A stretch of 64,000 nucleotides of DNA from Bradyrhizobium sp. 132 (GTDB taxonomy: Bacteria > Pseudomonadota > Alphaproteobacteria > Rhizobiales > Xanthobacteraceae), in contig NZ_JADPKY010000030.1 in assembly GCF_023074185.1 (NCBI RefSeq), forward strand, positions 168,244 through 232,243. Reading direction: 5' to 3'. Shown here piece by piece: positions 49,145 through 60,072 of the stretch. The notes under the pieces were generated by a model. The model saw nothing but the letters and a program-made list of their open reading frames with translations, ran no database searches and had not been told where the DNA came from. A program made the position numbers and the translations under genes. Each line of letters starts with the position of its first letter. The stretch's first letter is position 1.

Positions 49145-50638
49145 ATGACAAAGCAATTCAAGACGGATGTTCTGATATGCGGAGCAGGCGCGGCGGGCCT
49201 TACGCTCGCTATCGATCTCGCCCGGCGGGGCATATCCTTTCGGCTGATCGAGAAGAGCGACGGTCCGTTTCACGGGTCTCGCGGCAAGGGAATCCAGCCC
49301 CGAACCCAGGAGATTTTCGAGGACCTCGGCATCATCGATCGTATCGTTGCGGCCGGCGGTCTCTACCCGCCACAGCGGAAATATCGGGACGATGGCAGCT
49401 TCATCGAGTCGGAGGTTTCTGAGCAAACCGCCCCGACACCCGCAGAGCCCTACCACATGGCGCTAATGATCCCGCAATTTCTGACCGAGAGCGTGATGCG
49501 CGAACGCCTGCTCGAATTTGGCGGGCGGGTGGAATTCGGCTGCGAATTGGTCGGCTTGGAGCAGGATCAGGACGGCGCGAATGCGCGTCTGTCAGGCCCG
49601 GTCGGTGAGGAGACGGTGCGGGTGCGTTACCTCGTCGGCGCCGATGGGGGCCGCAGCTTCGTCCGTCACGCTCTCAATATCGGTTTTCAAGGCAAGACGC
49701 TTGGCGTGCGTGCCGTCGTCGCCGATATTGTCCTGACGGGGCTGGACCGCACGGCGTGGCACCGCTTCAACGATGGTGCAATGGATCGCCAGATCGCGCT
49801 GTGTCCACTGGCCGGGACGGAGCTCTTCCAGTTGCAGGCACCGGTTCCGCTCGAAGGCGAAGTCGATCTATCGGCCGATGGGCTATCAGCGATGGTCGCC
49901 GAGCGCACGGGGCGCAACGATATCCGCATCCGGCGCGTGCACTGGGCGTCGGCCTATCAGATGAACGCGCGCCTCGCCGATCGGTACGGGGACGGCCGTG
50001 CATTTCTGATTGGCGATGCGGCTCACATTCATCCGCCGACGGGTGGACAAGGCCTCAACACCAGCGTGCAGGATGCCTACAACCTCGGTTGGAAGCTCGC
50101 GGCGGTTATCCGTGGCGCTTCGGCAACTCTGCTCGACAGCTATGAGAGAGAACGTCGCCCCGTCGCTGCAAGCATGCTCGGCCTTGCCACCGTATTGCTG
50201 GAAGCCGCCAAACGCGGCGATATGAGACGCGGCCGTGAGGTGCAGCAACTCGACATCGGCTATCCGGGATCACCGCTGACGCTGGAAATACCGGGACGTC
50301 TGGAAGGCCCCCGCGGGGGAAACCGTGCACCGGATGCGCCGCTACGCGGGGCCGCCGGACAGCCCATACGCTTGTTCGGGTTGCTCAAGGGGCCGCATTG
50401 GACGCTGCTTGGCTATCAGGTGAAACGCGGAGCGCTATCGGCGTGCAATGGACTGCACATCCACTGCATCGGTCCAGGTGCGGAGCTCGTCGACGAAAGC
50501 GAGCAATTTCGCGCGGCATATTCCGTGTCGCCGGGGGATTGGGTGCTGGTGCGTCCTGACGGCTACATTGCCGCCCTCGTAGACTTCCGGCAGATCGATA
50601 GGCTCACGCATTTCCTGGCCGAACAGGGTCTCGCCTGA
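49145..50638 (+). CDS. FAD-dependent aromatic monooxygenase (PheA/TfdB/MhpA-like)
   Basis: A 497-residue single-component flavoprotein hydroxylase. The FAD-binding motif ICGAGAAGLTLAIDLARRG (about 11-29) is at the N-terminus. YLVGADGGRSFVRHAL and GDAAHIHPPTGGQGLNTSVQDAYNLGWKLA (FAD ribityl and phosphate contacts) follow, with a thioredoxin-like C-terminal domain. The usual reaction is ortho-hydroxylation of a phenolic compound with NAD(P)H and oxygen. ATG 49145 follows GAGGG. Divergent from marR; no ring-cleavage genes adjoin, so the substrate is open. Confidence 0.88.
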   Translation: MTKQFKTDVLICGAGAAGLTLAIDLARRGISFRLIEKSDGPFHGSRGKGIQPRTQEIFEDLGIIDRIVAAGGLYPPQRKYRDDGSFIESEVSEQTAPTPAEPYHMALMIPQFLTESVMRERLLEFGGRVEFGCELVGLEQDQDGANARLSGPVGEETVRVRYLVGADGGRSFVRHALNIGFQGKTLGVRAVVADIVLTGLDRTAWHRFNDGAMDRQIALCPLAGTELFQLQAPVPLEGEVDLSADGLSAMVAERTGRNDIRIRRVHWASAYQMNARLADRYGDGRAFLIGDAAHIHPPTGGQGLNTSVQDAYNLGWKLAAVIRGASATLLDSYERERRPVAASMLGLATVLLEAAKRGDMRRGREVQQLDIGYPGSPLTLEIPGRLEGPRGGNRAPDAPLRGAAGQPIRLFGLLKGPHWTLLGYQVKRGALSACNGLHIHCIGPGAELVDESEQFRAAYSVSPGDWVLVRPDGYIAALVDFRQIDRLTHFLAEQGLA

Positions 50639-50857
50639 TTCAAGGCCGCTTGGACTTATGATGAGACGTCGGGCCGCAAGTCCGCTTGCGGCCCGACAAG
50701 ATCCTCTGACCCGCTCCGCGACAAGGGGTGCAGCGCGCCCTGCTGAGCGTTACCGCCGCGCATTTGTATCGATTTGTTATCGATACTCCGTGACGAACAC
50801 GCAGAAGTGGTCGCGGTGATCGTCGCAAGCTCGGATAATTCATAGTTCGTCAAAGGT
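50639..50857. other. Intergenic region with terminator-like hairpin and inverted repeat
   Basis: No gene seen. It holds the hairpin at 50668-50697 and a perfect 8-5-8 inverted repeat, GTATCGAT-TTGTT-ATCGATAC, at 50766-50786. The latter lies in the probable promoter region of the GGDEF-EAL gene and may be an operator. Confidence 0.6.
50668..50697 (+). terminator. Terminator-like hairpin after the monooxygenase
   Basis: GTCGGGCCGCAAG (50668-50680), loop TCCG, CTTGCGGCCCGAC (50685-50697): a perfect 13-base stem 30 bases past the stop. There is no U-tract, so it may be a transcript end protector. Confidence 0.65.
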
Positions 50858-50914
50858 TTGCAGCGAATTCTCTGGGTCGGGCCGGACAACCGGCCCATGC
50901 TGCTAGGCTCTGCA

Positions 50915-52876
50915 ATGCGGACTCAAACGACCAGCTATTTCGCGCGGCTGTTCGCCGGCGATCTGTCGGCCTTTGGCGGTCCTGCAACCGACGAAGCCGT
51001 CGCCGGCCATATCCGCGCCGAACAGATGTCGCTGGTGCTCGGCTATTCGGTCGGCATCATGCTGGCGAACGCCTGCAATGCTGCCGTACTCGCTGTTGCG
51101 CTGTGGCATTCGCCCGACTGGAAGTTTGCGCTGGCCTGGGCCATCGTCGTGGCCGGCGCAGCGATCGCATTCGGCCTGCAATCGCACGCCTCACGCCGCA
51201 TCACCAAACCGCAATTCGTCTCGCGCCGGGCAATGCATCGGCTGGTGCGCAACGCTTTCGTGCTTGGCGCCGCCTGGGGCATCGTCCCGGTCGCCTTCTT
51301 CGCCGACGCAGCGACCGGCGGCCAGCTCGTCATCACCTGCCTTTGCTCGGGCATGCTCGCCGGCGGTGCGCTGGCCTTCGCCACGATCCCGATTGCGGCG
51401 ATCGCTTTTACAACACCGATCTTCATTGGCATCGCGATCTGCCTCGGCCGGGACGGTGATCCCGCCTATATGCTGATGGCTATCCTGGTGGTGGTGTACG
51501 GGAGCGTGCTGCTGCGTGCGGTATTCGTCAATTCGCTGGCGTTCGCACGACGCGTGATGCGGCAGATCGAGGCCGAGCGCACGGTGCGGCAGGATTCTCT
51601 GACCCATCTGCCCAATCGGGTCGCCTTCAACGAAACGCTCGATGCTGCCTTGAAGCGGCTCGCTCTGTCCGGCGAGGAATTCGCGGTGCTTCTGCTCGAT
51701 CTCGATCGCTTCAAGGAGGTCAACGACAAGTTCGGCCATCCCGCCGGCGACGAATTTTTGGTCCAGATCGCAAGCCGCCTGCAACGCTGCACCCGCGCGG
51801 CCGAGCATGTCGCACGCATCGGCGGCGACGAGTTCGCGCTGGTGATGGCCAATCTGGCACGGCCGGAGGATGCGCTCGAGATCGCCGAGCGCTTCATCGC
51901 GGCGTTCGATGAGCCGTTCCAGATCGAGGGCCGCCAGGTCGTCGGCGCGACCAGCGTCGGCATCGTGCTCGCACCGCGGGACGGCAACACGCCGCTCGAC
52001 GTCACGAAGAATGCCGACGCCGCGCTGTACCGTGCCAAGAAAGCGGGACCCGGCACGGTGTGCTTCTTCGAGGCCAGCGACGACAAGGTGTCTCGCGACC
52101 GCAAGGCGCTGCAATCGGATCTGGAAGGCGCCATCGCCAGGGACGAGCTGTTCCTGGTGTTCCAGCCGTTCCTCGACCTCGGCGACAACCGCATCACCGG
52201 CTTCGAGGCGCTGCTGCGCTGGCAACATCCCCAGCGTGGACTGATGCCGCCGAGCGAATTCATACCGATCGCGGAGGAGACCGGGCTGATCCACGAGATC
52301 GGCGAATGGGTCATCCGCCGCGCCTGCGCGACGGTTGCCGAATGGCCCGAGGAGATCAGGGTCGCCGTCAATTTTTCGGCCGCGCAGTTTCACAACACAG
52401 CCATCCTCCAGATCATCGTGCAGGCGCTTGCGGACGCGAAGATCGCGCCGCACCGGCTCGAGATCGAGATCACCGAATCGATGCTGCTGTCGAAATACGG
52501 TTCCGCCGCGTCGGTCCTGAACGCGCTGCTGGAGCTCGGCGTCACGGTTGCGCTCGACGATTTCGGCACCGGCTTCTCCTCGCTGACTTACCTGCGCAAG
52601 CTGCCGTTCAGCCGCATCAAGATCGACCAATCGTTCATCCGCGACATGCTGGTGCAGCCGGACTGCGCCGCAATCGTAAAGTCGGTCATCGGCCTCGCAC
52701 GCGACCTGCGCATCGACGTGGTCGCCGAAGGGGTCGAGACCGCGGACCAGCTCGAATATCTGCGCCAGATCAGTTGCGACGAAGTGCAGGGTTCTCTGAT
52801 CAGCCGGCCGGTGTCGGCCGAGCACGTTCCGGCGCTGCTGGATCCGAAGAAGCTTCGGGCGAGTTACGCGGCGTAG
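50915..52876 (+). CDS. GGDEF-EAL c-di-GMP protein with membrane N-terminus
   Basis: About 653 residues. The N-terminal half has five or six hydrophobic segments (about 35-190), a membrane sensor. A GGDEF domain follows (about 220-375), with an intact IGGDEF and RxxE (RAAE) where the I-site RxxD would be. Then an EAL domain runs to the end, with FEALLRW, DDFGTGFSSLTYLRKLP and EGVETADQLEYLR intact. Both synthesis and breakdown residues look plausible. The usual QGYLFSRP is QGSLISRP. Start uncertain: 50915, 50897 or 50858. Confidence 0.88.
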   Translation: MRTQTTSYFARLFAGDLSAFGGPATDEAVAGHIRAEQMSLVLGYSVGIMLANACNAAVLAVALWHSPDWKFALAWAIVVAGAAIAFGLQSHASRRITKPQFVSRRAMHRLVRNAFVLGAAWGIVPVAFFADAATGGQLVITCLCSGMLAGGALAFATIPIAAIAFTTPIFIGIAICLGRDGDPAYMLMAILVVVYGSVLLRAVFVNSLAFARRVMRQIEAERTVRQDSLTHLPNRVAFNETLDAALKRLALSGEEFAVLLLDLDRFKEVNDKFGHPAGDEFLVQIASRLQRCTRAAEHVARIGGDEFALVMANLARPEDALEIAERFIAAFDEPFQIEGRQVVGATSVGIVLAPRDGNTPLDVTKNADAALYRAKKAGPGTVCFFEASDDKVSRDRKALQSDLEGAIARDELFLVFQPFLDLGDNRITGFEALLRWQHPQRGLMPPSEFIPIAEETGLIHEIGEWVIRRACATVAEWPEEIRVAVNFSAAQFHNTAILQIIVQALADAKIAPHRLEIEITESMLLSKYGSAASVLNALLELGVTVALDDFGTGFSSLTYLRKLPFSRIKIDQSFIRDMLVQPDCAAIVKSVIGLARDLRIDVVAEGVETADQLEYLRQISCDEVQGSLISRPVSAEHVPALLDPKKLRASYAA

Positions 52877-52917
52877 CGAGCGTTAGGAGCGGGATTAGTG
52901 CTGCGACGGAGAAGGTG

Positions 52918-53045
52918 CGCTCCCTCTCCCGCTTGCGGGAGAGGGTTGGGGAGAGGGTATTTCCGAAACGGGACAATCCCCAAGAGGAGAGAGCCCTCAC
53001 CCGCGCCTTCGGCGCGACCTCTCCCGCTTGCGGGCGAGGTGGAGC
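52918..53045. repeat. Intergenic palindromic repeat, CTCTCCC family (copy 2)
   Basis: CTCCCTCTCCCGCTTGCGG, then GAGAGGGTTGGGGAGAGG forms one hairpin; a second arm near 53010-53045 reads CCTCTCCCGCTTGCGGG then CGAGGTGGAG. The first arm is related to the 9746-9900 element. Found between the GGDEF-EAL gene and the end of the oxygenase operon. Confidence 0.75.
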
Positions 53046-53091
53046 CCGCGGCCCCGTCCATTCCGCCCAAATAGATCCCGCTACAGTCCCC

Positions 53092-54072
53092 TCAAATCGC
53101 ATCCGCGCGCAACAGCGTGTCTATGGTGATCGTCCCTCGCGCGCGGGAGACGCAGGCGCAGATCTTCTGGTTGCTCTCCTTCTGATGGTCGCTGAAGAAC
53201 ACGTCGCGATGGTCGATCTCGCCGTCGACCTCGACGACGTCGATGGCGCACAGGCCGCATTCGCCGCGCTTACAGTCGTACATCACGTCGTGGCCGCTGG
53301 CATTGAGCACATCAAGCATCGATCGCTCGCGCGGGATCTCCAGCTCGACATTGGACCCCTTCAAGCGCACGCGAAATGTCTCGGTCGGCAGCGTGCCGCT
53401 GGAGCCGAACGTCTCGTAGCGGAGATCGGGAAGCGGGTGGCCGGCACCGGTCCAGGCGTGGCGCGCGGCATCCAGCATCCGCATCGGGCCGCAGAACAGC
53501 GCCAGCGTGCCCGGCGCCAATGACGCAAACAGCGCATCGAGATCGAGCCGGCGGCCTTCGTTGCTGGCATGAACCACCAGACGATCACCAAGCAGACTTG
53601 CAAGATCGTCGAGATAGGCAGCGTCGTTGCGCGAACTCACGGCATAGTGCAGCACCACATCGGCGCCGCGCCGCGCCAGCGCCTGCGCGGCGCCGAGGAT
53701 CGGCGTGATGCCGATGCCGCCGGCGATCAGACAGTAGTTTTGGCGCGCCCAGTCGACCGCGAGCAGCGAGGCGGGCGTCGTGATGTCGAGCCGCGCGCCC
53801 GGCTGCAATGACCACATATAGCGCGAGCCGCCGCGCGAATCCTCCGCGCGGCGCACCGCGATCTTCAAGCCGCGCGACGAGGCTTCGCCGACCAGCGAAT
53901 AGGACCGCGTCTCGGGCTGCCCGTCGATGGTGACGCTGACATTGACGTGGCTGCCGACCGGATAGGCGGCGCCGTCGAACCGGTCCGGCAGGATCAGGAA
54001 TTCGCGGATGCCCGGCGCGAGATCGCGCGTCGAGACGAGCGTCGCCGGAATCCAGGTTTCGATGAAGCGCAT
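53092..54072 (-). CDS. PDR/VanB-type oxygenase reductase
   Basis: A 326-residue reductase, probably supplying electrons to the Rieske oxygenase of this operon. The FMN-binding domain (about 5-100) has GSHVNVSVTIDGQPETRSYSLV; the NAD-binding domain has LIAGGIGITPILGAAQALA; the C-terminal plant-type 2Fe-2S domain has CKRGECGLCAIDVVEVDGE and later CACVSRA. This FMN-NAD-2Fe-2S order is the VanB/phthalate dioxygenase-reductase layout. ATG 54072 follows GAGGG. Last gene of the operon, 11 bases after gntR. Confidence 0.88.
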   Translation of the reverse strand: MRFIETWIPATLVSTRDLAPGIREFLILPDRFDGAAYPVGSHVNVSVTIDGQPETRSYSLVGEASSRGLKIAVRRAEDSRGGSRYMWSLQPGARLDITTPASLLAVDWARQNYCLIAGGIGITPILGAAQALARRGADVVLHYAVSSRNDAAYLDDLASLLGDRLVVHASNEGRRLDLDALFASLAPGTLALFCGPMRMLDAARHAWTGAGHPLPDLRYETFGSSGTLPTETFRVRLKGSNVELEIPRERSMLDVLNASGHDVMYDCKRGECGLCAIDVVEVDGEIDHRDVFFSDHQKESNQKICACVSRARGTITIDTLLRADAI

Positions 54073-54083
54073 GGTGACTGCCC

Positions 54084-54836
54084 TCAATCGGTTGCGGACT
54101 TGATCAGCGCGAGCGCCGGCAGGAGGTCGAGATGGGTCCGGTTGCGCAGCGCAAGCCGCAAATTGCGCACCGCGAGCCGCGCATGCTCGCGCATGATCGC
54201 TTCAGCGCGCGCGCCTTCGCGATTCTCGATGGCGTCGATCACGACGCGGTGGTGCTCCTGCCCGATGATCAGGATCTGCTGCGCTTCCGGCAGCGCCGAT
54301 TGCGCCATCACAAAACCGCTCGGGGATGCAAACGGCAGCGCCGAGGCGCGGTCGATCTGCCGGATCAGCGGCGGACTGCGCGACAGTTCCGTGAGCAGCG
54401 CATGGAAGCGCGCGTTCAGCGTGACATAGGACGAGAACGCATCGACCGAGATCGGCACCTGACGCAGCAACTCGTCGATCGCGGCCAGGCATTCCTTCAG
54501 CGGCTCGAGCTCGCGCGCGGAAACGCCGCGCTCGGCGGCGAAGCGTGCGGCGAGCCCTTCCAGCGTGCCGCGCAGCTCGATGGAATCGGAGATGTCGCGC
54601 TCCGAAAACGCCTTCACCATGAAGCCGCCGGACGGGATCGCCTCCAAGAGGCCCTCCTCCTCCAGCCGCACCAGGGCCATGCGCACCGGGGTGCGCGAGG
54701 CGCCGGTGGTCTCCACCGCCTGCAGCTCGGAGATGCGTTCGCCCGGGCGCAACGCGCCCGAGAGGATCTGGTCGCGCAGCGCGAGCTGCGCCTTCACGGT
54801 CTGCGAGACGGAGCGGTCGACCTCACGCTCGGCCAT
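54084..54836 (-). CDS. GntR-family regulator (FCD domain), VanR-like
   Basis: A 250-residue regulator. The N-terminal winged helix (about 15-75) includes LRPGERISELQAVETTGASRTPVRMALVRLEEEGLLEA; the C-terminal FCD ligand domain fills the rest (about 90-235; LNARFHALLTELSRSP). It lies between the oxygenase gene (four bases after its stop) and the reductase gene, so all three form one transcript. This order differs from the usual vanAB with a separate vanR. It probably represses the operon and responds to the substrate or product. Confidence 0.88.
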   Translation of the reverse strand: MAEREVDRSVSQTVKAQLALRDQILSGALRPGERISELQAVETTGASRTPVRMALVRLEEEGLLEAIPSGGFMVKAFSERDISDSIELRGTLEGLAARFAAERGVSARELEPLKECLAAIDELLRQVPISVDAFSSYVTLNARFHALLTELSRSPPLIRQIDRASALPFASPSGFVMAQSALPEAQQILIIGQEHHRVVIDAIENREGARAEAIMREHARLAVRNLRLALRNRTHLDLLPALALIKSATD

Positions 54837-54840
54837 ACGC

Positions 54841-55902
54841 TTACTCCGCGGCCTGGAGGTGCTGCGGCGGGTTTTCCTTGGCCACCATCCGGTCGATCAG
54901 CTTGCGCGTCCACATCGCGCCGGCATCGATGTTGAGGTTGTAGAAGATGCGATCCGGGTTCTCGTCCATCGCGCGCTGCTGCGCTTCGAGGATCAGCTCG
55001 TCCTCGTGGAAGATGCCGGAGACACCCTCGCGGATCTCGGTGGTGATGCGCTGCTCGCCGAGCTGATAGTTGCGCACGAACGCCCAGAAATAGTGGCAGG
55101 TCTTCTCGGTCTCGGGCGTGATGGTGTTGAGCACGAAGCCGTTGACGCCTTGCGAGCGGTCGCCTTCCGGCGCGCCGGTGCCGGTCGGTGCCACGCCGAC
55201 GTCGATCGCGATGGTGCACGGCGCTTCGAAGCGGATGATCTGCCAGCGGTCGACGAGACCGGACTTGCCGGGTTGCTTGCCGAGTTGCTTGGCCCAGAAC
55301 GGCGGCGCCTCTATGCCGCGCATCCAGCGCGTCACCGTCACCGTCTTCTCGCCATGGGTGACGTCGAACGGCGCCTCTGCGACCGCCTCGTTGCCGATGG
55401 ACGAGCCGTGCACGAAAGTCTCGTGGGTGAGGTCCATGAGATTATCGAGCACGAGGCGGTAGTCGCAATTGACGTGGATGGTCTTGCCGTCTCCGGCCCA
55501 GGCCGGGTCGTGATTCCAGTGCAGGTCGGGCACCAGCCCGGGATCGGCCAGGGCGGGATCGCCCATCCAGAGCCAGATGTAGCGGTGACGTTCGACCACG
55601 GGATAGGCGCGGACGCAGGCCGACGGGTTGATGGTTTCCTGCGAAGGCATGAAGGTACAGCGGCCCTGCGCATTGTATTTCAGGCCGTGATAGCCGCAGA
55701 CGACGGTGTCGCCTTCGAGCCGGCCCCTGGACAGCGGCACCAGGCGGTGCCAGCAGGCATCCTCCAGCGCGGCCACCGAGCCATCGGCCTTGCGGTACAT
55801 CACGACATGCTTGCCGCAGATCGTCCGCGGCAGCAGCGCCGGCTTCACGTCGGCATCCCACGCGGCGACGTACCAGGCGTTCATCGGGAAGGGTTTTGTC
55901 AC
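54841..55902 (-). CDS. Rieske 2Fe-2S aromatic oxygenase, vanillate O-demethylase-like
   Basis: A 353-residue Rieske non-haem iron oxygenase of the VanA/ring-hydroxylating type. The Rieske cluster is at about 47-70, ACWHRLVPLSRG and TVVCGYHGL (CxH and CxxH ligands). The mononuclear iron site is in the C-terminal part, with DLTHETFVHG (two His) and a downstream Asp. The likely reaction is demethylation of vanillate or a similar methoxyaromatic; the substrate is unproven. Start GTG 55902 with GGGAGCGAG upstream. First gene in the operon with gntR and reductase. Confidence 0.87.
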   Translation of the reverse strand: MTKPFPMNAWYVAAWDADVKPALLPRTICGKHVVMYRKADGSVAALEDACWHRLVPLSRGRLEGDTVVCGYHGLKYNAQGRCTFMPSQETINPSACVRAYPVVERHRYIWLWMGDPALADPGLVPDLHWNHDPAWAGDGKTIHVNCDYRLVLDNLMDLTHETFVHGSSIGNEAVAEAPFDVTHGEKTVTVTRWMRGIEAPPFWAKQLGKQPGKSGLVDRWQIIRFEAPCTIAIDVGVAPTGTGAPEGDRSQGVNGFVLNTITPETEKTCHYFWAFVRNYQLGEQRITTEIREGVSGIFHEDELILEAQQRAMDENPDRIFYNLNIDAGAMWTRKLIDRMVAKENPPQHLQAAE

Positions 55903-55926
55903 CGGTCTCGCTCCCAAGACTGTTGA

Positions 55927-56014
55927 ATACGCTGTGTATACAATATCGCAGGAATGAAATCATTCAAGGGCGAAACAGCGTATCTAAATACCCTTGTCTC
56001 TCTAACGGTATACA
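55927..56014. promoter_or_regulatory. Candidate GntR operators upstream of the VanA-like gene
   Basis: GTATACA occurs at 55936-55942 and at 56008-56014. The first lies in an extended inverted form, ATAC-GCTGT-GTAT (55927-55939). FCD-type GntR regulators often bind GTATAC-like palindromes, so these fit the gntR of the operon. Confidence 0.4.
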
Positions 56015-56075
56015 GAGCCAGGAAACTACAGGAACAGGCGCTGCGCACGAGCCTTCGTGGCACGGCAAGGACGTG

Positions 56076-56107
56076 GATGGCCGGGACAAGGCCCGGCCAT
56101 GACGTGC
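56076..56107. repeat. Intergenic palindrome, GATGGCCGGGACAAGG family
   Basis: ATGGCCGGG (56077-56085) ACAAG GCCCGGCCAT (56091-56100), a common intergenic repeat in Bradyrhizobium. It lies between pgm (end 56172) and the oxygenase operon start and may act as the pgm terminator. Confidence 0.65.
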
Positions 56108-56171
56108 GACAATCGCCGCGGCTGAAGCACCATCTCCGAAGGAGGCAAGACCGGCGCTTGTCCTACGCCTT

Positions 56172-57818
<1,647 letters not shown>

Positions 57819-57961
57819 TGAATATACCTCGTCCTGTCGTAGAAATTGCGGAATACCATAGCATCGGCCGGGCGCCCGCCAAGGGCACAACACGCGCGGC
57901 GGGGCGGCCGTTCCTGAGATCATGCTATGGTCTTTTCGATCGGGGCTTTTCGAGTCGGGGC

Positions 57962-59104
57962 ATGACGCTGTTTCAGAGGCTCTTGGTTGTTCTGATTGCC
58001 TGGCTTGCGACGGCCGGCATCGTGGCCGATGCGATGGCCGCGGAGTTCTACACTGAGGATTTGCGCATCCCCATGGCGGAGGCCGGGTCGCAGGGGCTGG
58101 AGGCGTTCCTGGTCCGGCCAGCCGGCACGAAGCGCTATCCGCTTGCGCTGCTCAGCCACGGCTCGCCGCGCAGTTTTGACGATCGCGCGACGATGTCCGC
58201 GCACAAATATTACGGCATCGCTCTGGAATATGCCCGGCGCGGCTTTGCCGCGCTGATCGTGATGCGGCGCGGCTACGGCACCTCGCCGGGCGGCCGCGTC
58301 GACAGCGTCGGCGGTTGCGCGAATGCCGCTTACCTGCCGGCGGCAGCGGTCGCGGTGGCGGATTTGCGCGCGGCGATCGATGCGATGGCGCGCAGGGCCG
58401 ACGTGACGACGTCGGGCATGATCGCGGTCGGCCATTCCGCCGGCGGGCTCGCCACCGTTGCGCTGACCGCGCAGGCGCCGGCCGGCCTCGTCGCCGCGAT
58501 AAGCTTTGCCGGCGGCCGCGGCTCGCGCGATGACGACGACGTCTGCAATCCCGATGGGTTGGTGCAGGCCTTTGCCACCTTCGGCAAGACCTCACGCGTG
58601 CCGATGCTGTGGGTCTATGCCACCAATGATTCCTTCTTCGGTCCCGATCTCGCGCACCGCCTCCATGACGGATTTCGCGCCGCCGGCGGCAATGCGAAAT
58701 TCAATGCGGCGCCGCCTTACGGCGACGATGGCCATTATCTCTATTCGGTGGTGGGCCGCCCGCAATGGACGCCGTATCTCGACGCCTTCCTGCGCGAGCG
58801 CTCCCTCGGCCATGATATCCTGAGCCCGCCCGATCCGCTGCCGCCGCCCGGCCAGCTCAATGAGGCCGCGCGCGCCGAATTCTCGCGCTATCTCGCCAGC
58901 ACCATGCCGCACAAGGCTTTTGCGGTGTCGCCGAACGGCGGTTACGGCTGGCGTTCGGGGCGTGACACGACCGATGACGCCCAGCGCGATTCGCTTGGCG
59001 CCTGCATGAAATGGTCGCCCATCTGCGCGCTCTATGCGATCGACGACAAATTGGCCGGCGGTGCTCAAAGCACATCAACCGACCAGAGCTCGCGGTCGCG
59101 ATAA
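57962..59104 (+). CDS. Secreted alpha/beta-hydrolase, dienelactone hydrolase-like
   Basis: A 380-residue precursor. Signal peptide MTLFQRLLVVLIAWLATAGIVADAMA, then an alpha/beta-hydrolase domain: LLSHGSPR near residue 60 (oxyanion region), the nucleophile elbow GHSAGG (about residue 160), and an acid/His region DDGHYLYSVVG near 265. Function unknown; the class hydrolyses esters or small lactones in the periplasm. The start ATG 57962 lies in an open region 143 bases after the pgm 5' end. The C-terminal extension (about 300-380) is unusual. Confidence 0.85.
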   Translation: MTLFQRLLVVLIAWLATAGIVADAMAAEFYTEDLRIPMAEAGSQGLEAFLVRPAGTKRYPLALLSHGSPRSFDDRATMSAHKYYGIALEYARRGFAALIVMRRGYGTSPGGRVDSVGGCANAAYLPAAAVAVADLRAAIDAMARRADVTTSGMIAVGHSAGGLATVALTAQAPAGLVAAISFAGGRGSRDDDDVCNPDGLVQAFATFGKTSRVPMLWVYATNDSFFGPDLAHRLHDGFRAAGGNAKFNAAPPYGDDGHYLYSVVGRPQWTPYLDAFLRERSLGHDILSPPDPLPPPGQLNEAARAEFSRYLASTMPHKAFAVSPNGGYGWRSGRDTTDDAQRDSLGACMKWSPICALYAIDDKLAGGAQSTSTDQSSRSR

Positions 59105-59202
59105 CCTCATTACACCGTTGGCCGCTCGCGCCTTCCGAGCCGAGCCGCACCCCGGGCCGCCAGAAAATCGGTTGTTAACTCGAAGGATATAGTACGTGCT
59201 CC

Positions 59203-60003
59203 ATGCTGCGGGATCGAACACGCATCAATGCCTGCGCGACGTGGAAACACGCTGCGATCGCTGTGCTTTGGTTGGCATCCACCTCCGTGCACGCTCAGGA
59301 CAGCGCTCTGAACGACGCGGAACCGACGTTGGCGACTGGCGGTCACAATGCAGATCTCGGCGCTGGAGAGACGCCGACGTCGCGGGCGGCGATCCGAAAA
59401 ATTATCGAAAGAGAAACGGCCAGGACCAATCTGCCTGCCGACATAGCGGAAGCCGTCGTGTTCGTTGAAAGCGGATACAATCCGGGCACCATCGGCACAG
59501 TCGGCGAGATCGGCCTCATGCAGATTCGGCCCGAAACGGCGGCGATGCTCGGATTCCGGGGAAATAACGCAGAGCTCGCAGAGCCCGACATCAACATCCA
59601 CTACGGCGTTCTCTATCTGAACCGCGCATGGCGCCTGGCAGGCGGGGACCTTTGCCGTGCCCTGATGAAATATCGAGCAGGTCACGACGAGGAGTCCATG
59701 ACTCCGCGCTCGCAGGTCTATTGTAATCGTGCCCGCAATCGTCTTGTCTCCATGAACTCGACGACGGTGGGACACCAAGCTGCGACCGTCCCAGATGTAG
59801 CACCGGCGCCAACTACGGCGCCCACCGTCTCGAAGTCAGCGCACAATCAAAAGGGACCGGCACAGCCGAAGGACGTTTACGCGCGTTACCGTCAAGGCAC
59901 GGCCGTAGCGAGCAGAGCATATTGGGCAGCACAGGAAGCCCGGGTCCGCCTCATCAAGGCCCGCGTCGAAGCCAAGTGGAAACGGGTCGCATCACGTCAA
60001 TAG
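59203..60003 (+). CDS. Lytic transglycosylase (SLT domain)
   Basis: A 266-residue precursor. A signal peptide ends near TSVHAQD. The catalytic SLT domain (about 60-190) has VVFVESGYNPGTIGTVGEIGLMQIRPETAAMLGFRG, where the first Glu of VESGYNP is catalytic, and NIHYGVLYLNRAWRLAGGDLCRALMKYRAG. It would cleave peptidoglycan between MurNAc and GlcNAc. The C-terminal region is lysine/arginine-rich (KARVEAKWKRVASRQ), perhaps for wall binding. Upstream gene spacing is about 98 bases. Confidence 0.9.
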   Translation: MLRDRTRINACATWKHAAIAVLWLASTSVHAQDSALNDAEPTLATGGHNADLGAGETPTSRAAIRKIIERETARTNLPADIAEAVVFVESGYNPGTIGTVGEIGLMQIRPETAAMLGFRGNNAELAEPDINIHYGVLYLNRAWRLAGGDLCRALMKYRAGHDEESMTPRSQVYCNRARNRLVSMNSTTVGHQAATVPDVAPAPTTAPTVSKSAHNQKGPAQPKDVYARYRQGTAVASRAYWAAQEARVRLIKARVEAKWKRVASRQ

Positions 60004-60072
60004 AATTGCCTGTCTTGAGACGAGCAGCGGTTGGACGAACAACATTTTTGAAACTGAACCTGAATAGAGATC

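Noticed and set aside
51191..52825. Open frame antisense to the GGDEF-EAL gene
   Set aside because: No motif; c-di-GMP motifs are intact on the plus strand.
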